Positions 60,831 to 64,000 of a stretch of 64,000 bases of DNA are shown one piece after another (the first letter of the stretch is position 1; every line of letters starts with the position of its first letter). The notes under the pieces are model-generated. The model did no database searches, was not told where the DNA came from, and worked only from the letters and a program-made list of their open reading frames with translations. The stretch comes from Ignavibacteriales bacterium. GTDB taxonomy: Bacteria; Bacteroidota; Ignavibacteria; Ignavibacteriales; Ignavibacteriaceae. The translations under genes were made by a program, and so were the position numbers. The DNA is taken from the NCBI GenBank assembly GCA_003538625.1, contig DPRR01000007.1:248001-312000 (forward strand). The letters are read 5' to 3'.

Positions 60831-62708
60831 TTAGTTTTTTAAATATACCAACAAAATTGAAATATCTGAAGGTGTTACCCCAGAGATTCTTGATGCCTGC
60901 CCTATGGAGCGTGGTTTAACTTTGTTGAGTTTCTCTCTTCCCTCTGTTGATAGCTGCTTTATTTTTGTGAAATCAAAATTCAATGGGATTTTTGTACTCT
61001 CATATTTTTCAAGTTTCGCTACAGCCTCGTACTGTCTTAAAATATATCCTTCGTATTTGATTTCGATTTCAGCCTGCTCTAACGCTTTTTCGTCATTTAG
61101 CAACGCAACTGCTCCTGACTCACTTGAAGCTCCATTAAATTCTAATAATTGTTTAAGGTTGAATTCAGGTCGTTTACAAAGTTTTGATATCGTTTCGGTT
61201 GAATCAATTTCATTTGAGCCAGAGTTAACTAAAAATTCATTCACATCTCTTGCATAATATTTTTTTGATTGGCAATAATTGATTCCACTAATAATTGTTT
61301 TTTCTCTATTATCAACCTCATCATATAAATCCTTAGGAATTAAGCCAAACTCATATCCATATTTCATCAATCTTCTATCAGCATTATCCTGGCGAAGCAA
61401 AAGTCTATGCTCTGCCCTGGAAGTAAACATTCGATACGGTTCATCTGTAGATTTAGTTACAAGATCATCAATCAAAACTCCGATGTATGCTTCACTTCTT
61501 TTGAGCACAAATTCTGGTTTACCCTGAATTTTTAATGCGGCATTAATTCCTGCAATTAAACCTTGTGCAGCAGCTTCTTCGTAACCCGATGTTCCATTAA
61601 TCTGTCCTGCAAAATAAAGACCTTCAATTAATTTAGTTTCCAAAGTTAAATCAACTTGCTGAGGTGGAAAAAAATCGTACTCAACAGCATATGCAGGACG
61701 AACCATTTCAACTTCTTCCAATCCAACAATTTTATGAAGTGCTTCAAGCTGTATTTCTGCAGACAGTGAAGACGAAAATCCATTCAAATATATTTGATCC
61801 GAATCCAATCCCTCCGGTTCAAGAAAAAGTTGATGACGTTCTTTATCAGCAAAGCGCACAATTTTATCTTCAATTGATGGACAATAGCGTGGACCAACGC
61901 CCTTGATCAATCCCGTAAATAATGGTGATTGAGCAAACCCCTTTTCTAATATTTTATGCACTGTTGGATCTGTGTAAGTAATATGACAGCTAACTTGCGG
62001 CAGAAACGGAAATTGGGATAAATCTGTTTGATGAGAAAATGGTTGGGGATTCTCGTCACCTGGCTGCTCTTCTAAAATTGCCCAGTTGATCGAATCCTTT
62101 TTCAACCTTGGCGGAGTTCCTGTTTTCAGCCGTCCGTACTCAAATCCGAGTTTTGCCAACGACTCCGTAATTCCTAATGCCGGCTGCTCGCCAAATCTTC
62201 CACCGCTTGTTTTATTTAATCCTGTGTGCATTAAACCATTTAGAAAAGTTCCCGAAGAAAGAATTAGTGCTTCACAAAATAGCTCTTCCCCGCTTTGTGC
62301 TTTTATCCCAACTACTTTTCCGTTTTCAACGAGAACCTCAATTGCAGATTCTTCAACAATTTCCAAATTTTGAGTAGGAAAGATTATTCTATAAGCTTCC
62401 TCGGAATATAATTTTCTATCAGACTGACACCTTGGTGACCAAACAGCGGGTCCCTTAGATTTATTCAACATCCTAAATTGGATTCCGGTTCTATCCGAAA
62501 TCAATCCCATAATGCCGCCAAGTGCATCAATCTCTCGAACCAAATGCCCTTTTGCCGTTCCACCAATTGCTGGATTGCAGGACATTCTACCGAGTGCAAA
62601 TCTATCCATCGTAACTAATCCAACGGAACAGCCCATTCGGGCTCCAGCAGAAGCGGCTTCAATTCCTGCGTGACCACCGCCAACTACAATTATGTCAAAT
62701 TTCTTCAT
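60831..62708 (-). CDS. mnmG: tRNA U34 5-carboxymethylaminomethyl modification enzyme, FAD subunit
   Basis: 625 residues. N-terminal FAD-binding 'IIVVGGGHAGIEAASAGARM' is followed by 'LGRMSCNPAIGGTAKGHLVR'. The C-terminal region includes 'IEIKYEGYILRQ' and ends with 'QASRISGVTPSDISILLVYL'. Works with MnmE to modify wobble uridine in several tRNAs. mnmE ends 82 bp upstream of its start, with two near-parS sites in that gap. Confidence 0.98.
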   Translation of the reverse strand: MKKFDIIVVGGGHAGIEAASAGARMGCSVGLVTMDRFALGRMSCNPAIGGTAKGHLVREIDALGGIMGLISDRTGIQFRMLNKSKGPAVWSPRCQSDRKLYSEEAYRIIFPTQNLEIVEESAIEVLVENGKVVGIKAQSGEELFCEALILSSGTFLNGLMHTGLNKTSGGRFGEQPALGITESLAKLGFEYGRLKTGTPPRLKKDSINWAILEEQPGDENPQPFSHQTDLSQFPFLPQVSCHITYTDPTVHKILEKGFAQSPLFTGLIKGVGPRYCPSIEDKIVRFADKERHQLFLEPEGLDSDQIYLNGFSSSLSAEIQLEALHKIVGLEEVEMVRPAYAVEYDFFPPQQVDLTLETKLIEGLYFAGQINGTSGYEEAAAQGLIAGINAALKIQGKPEFVLKRSEAYIGVLIDDLVTKSTDEPYRMFTSRAEHRLLLRQDNADRRLMKYGYEFGLIPKDLYDEVDNREKTIISGINYCQSKKYYARDVNEFLVNSGSNEIDSTETISKLCKRPEFNLKQLLEFNGASSESGAVALLNDEKALEQAEIEIKYEGYILRQYEAVAKLEKYESTKIPLNFDFTKIKQLSTEGREKLNKVKPRSIGQASRISGVTPSDISILLVYLKN

Positions 62709-62723
62709 TTCCTAGCTTTTTTT

Positions 62724-62739
62724 GTTTTCACGTGAAACA
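62724..62739. promoter_or_regulatory. Near-consensus parS site 1 (ParB-binding)
   Basis: 16-mer GTTTTCACGTGAAACA, 14 of 16 matches to the TGTTTCACGTGAAACA consensus. Lies in the mnmE-mnmG gap. Core CACGTG at 62729-62734. Confidence 0.7.
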
Positions 62740-62768
62740 AGGTTACTCGCAAAATGTTAATTATTTTC

Positions 62769-62784
62769 CGTTTCACGTGAAACT
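62769..62784. promoter_or_regulatory. Near-consensus parS site 2 (ParB-binding)
   Basis: 16-mer CGTTTCACGTGAAACT, 14 of 16 matches, with a perfect 14-bp palindromic core GTTTCACGTGAAAC at 62770-62783. It is 45 bp from site 1. Confidence 0.75.
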
Positions 62785-62789
62785 GGGAG

Positions 62790-64000
62790 TTACTTTCCAA
62801 TACAAAATTTCATAAAAATGTTATTTAAAATATCATCAGAGGTTACCTCGCCGATGATTTCTGCAAGATTCATTTCTGCATTTCTAAGATCAACAGAAAT
62901 AAATTCTCCGCTCATTTTGTTTAAAATTGATTCTCTGGCATTGATTAGATTTTCTCTGGATTTTTTCAGACAGTTATGATGCCTTAGGTTTGTTACAATT
63001 GCTGTTTTTTCCGTATAGCTTTCGTTACCAATTGTTTTTTCTTTAAGCTTTTCAAATAATAAATCTATTCCTTCTCCGGTTTTTGCTGAGATTTTTACAT
63101 CTGCATCTTTAGAAAAATCTTTATTCAAATCGATTTTGTTAACTACTTTTAAAATCTTGTCTGGACTTGTTAAGTTCAATAAATCCACAAAAAGATCTTT
63201 TGATTCAGCCTGCTGAACATCTTCCAAATAAATTACAACATCTGCGTTTCTTACCGTTTCCTGGCTTCTTAGAATCCCCTCTTTTTCAATTGAATCTTCC
63301 GAAATTCTAATCCCTGCAGTATCAAATAACCTAAAAAGTACTCCTCCGATTGAAACTTCTTCACGTATTACATCACGAGTTGTTCCGGGAATTTCGCTTA
63401 CAATAGCTCGGGATTCCTTAAGAATATAATTTAGCAAAGATGACTTCCCTACATTTGGTCTGCCAACAATTGCGACATTTACGCCATCTCTGATCACTCG
63501 TCCAAATTCATAACTTTCCAATAAAGTATCTATTTCGATAATTATAGAATCAATCCTTTTTAGCAACTCATCCTGATTTACAAATTCAATATCCTCTTCC
63601 ACAAAATCCAGCTCGAGCTCTATAAATGAGGATGAATTTAATAGTTGAGATCTTAATTCATTTACCTTATTTGATAACAATCCATCCAATTGGTTTCTTG
63701 CACCACGAAATGATGCTTCTGTTCTGGAGTTAATCACATCTGCAACCGCTTCTGCTTTTGCAAGATCTATTCTATTATTTAGAAAAGCTCTTTTAGTAAA
63801 TTCACCTGGCTCTGCTAATCTTACTTGAGAATTTACAATTAAAAGCTCAATAACTTTTTGCGTTACAAGTGGATTTCCATGTGTGCTTATCTCAACGCTG
63901 TCTTCACCAGTATATGAGTTTGGAGCCCTGAAAACAGACACCAAAACGTCATCGACCTGTTCATCATCTTGATTTTTTATATTACCGTAATGCAGTGTGT
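62790..64000 (-). CDS. mnmE: tRNA modification GTPase, 5'-truncated by window edge
   Basis: About 402 residues visible, full family length about 455, so the first 50-60 residues lie beyond the window. The reading frame is open to the window end ('TLHYGNIKNQD' before 'VDDVLVSVFRAPNSYTGED'). The G domain has 'VAIVGRPNVGKSSLLNYI', 'GTTRDV' and 'DTAGIR', then 'NKID'. The C-terminal 'IFMKFCIGK' is the conserved MnmE ending with its catalytic cysteine. The TTG at 63944 is not a true start. First of the mnmE-mnmG-rsmG group. Confidence 0.97.
   Translation of the reverse strand, partial: TLHYGNIKNQDDEQVDDVLVSVFRAPNSYTGEDSVEISTHGNPLVTQKVIELLIVNSQVRLAEPGEFTKRAFLNNRIDLAKAEAVADVINSRTEASFRGARNQLDGLLSNKVNELRSQLLNSSSFIELELDFVEEDIEFVNQDELLKRIDSIIIEIDTLLESYEFGRVIRDGVNVAIVGRPNVGKSSLLNYILKESRAIVSEIPGTTRDVIREEVSIGGVLFRLFDTAGIRISEDSIEKEGILRSQETVRNADVVIYLEDVQQAESKDLFVDLLNLTSPDKILKVVNKIDLNKDFSKDADVKISAKTGEGIDLLFEKLKEKTIGNESYTEKTAIVTNLRHHNCLKKSRENLINARESILNKMSGEFISVDLRNAEMNLAEIIGEVTSDDILNNIFMKFCIGK

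Noticed and set aside
1..64000. CRISPR arrays, tRNA or rRNA genes, IS elements, prophage
   Set aside because: No regularly spaced direct repeats, no cloverleaf or rRNA-like conserved tracts, and no transposase or phage genes were recognised.

Overview
The window looks like chromosomal DNA from an AT-rich, Gram-negative member of the Bacteroidota/Chlorobi/Ignavibacteriota assemblage, most likely an Ignavibacteria-like organism. This is inferred from gene content and not from a marker-gene search. Supporting signs are the C5 (glutamyl-tRNA) heme pathway, DUF5686- and DUF2723-type proteins, many lipoproteins, a TonB C-terminal domain, a eukaryote-like citrate synthase, weak Shine-Dalgarno use at many starts, and many dispersed palindromic repeats of the 'GTCAT...ATGAC' and 'CTTCGAC...GTCGAAG' kinds. 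No rRNA, tRNA, IS element, prophage or CRISPR array was seen.

Layout. 1-11 kb (+): the 3' end of a pyrimidine-nucleoside phosphorylase gene, a prohibitin-like gene, then a heme cluster: hemX/ccsA-like, hemA, hemC, a lipoprotein gene, a TetR-HemD fusion, hemE and hemN. A cyclopropane-fatty-acid-synthase-like gene follows. 11-18 kb (-): a membrane fatty-acid desaturase, a diiron acyl-ACP desaturase, an ATP-grasp enzyme, an M14 carboxypeptidase, and a tight group of GNAT, HAD phosphatase and LolA-like genes. 18-25.5 kb: a DUF5686 outer-membrane protein (+), then an RRM protein, radA and alaS (-). 25.6-32 kb: a 967-residue protein that appears to join an ECF sigma factor, an RskA-like anti-sigma segment, a transmembrane helix and a TonB domain (+). 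It converges on a 1070-residue coiled-coil gene (-). 32-36.4 kb (-): PAP2-like, esterase, SGNH hydrolase and GH30 genes, with an orphan plus-strand hairpin/terminator block at about 34.0-34.14 kb that looks like a small RNA. 36.5-48 kb (-): a 1593-residue acyl-CoA-synthetase/GNAT fusion, citrate synthase, a beta-CASP hydrolase with a lipoprotein, a probable type II restriction-modification pair, and L-2-hydroxyglutarate oxidase. 48-56.5 kb: small membrane protein, YceI and LOG genes (+), GT9 and DUF2723 genes (-), and STAS-like, Dabb and lipoprotein genes (+). 56.5-64 kb (-): mnmE, mnmG, rsmG, a possible 45-residue membrane peptide and mfd. Two near-consensus parS sites lie between mnmE and mnmG, which suggests proximity to the replication origin.

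How the genes fit together. The heme cluster makes uroporphyrinogen and coproporphyrinogen III from glutamyl-tRNA and carries its own candidate regulator fused to HemD. A 12-bp perfect palindrome sits just before the first gene. The cyclopropane synthase and two unrelated desaturases form a membrane-lipid-modification neighbourhood. The most unusual item is the sigma/anti-sigma/TonB fusion. Next are TetR-HemD, the acyl-CoA synthetase-GNAT giant, the orphan small RNA candidate, and a palindromic repeat inserted in frame in mfd.
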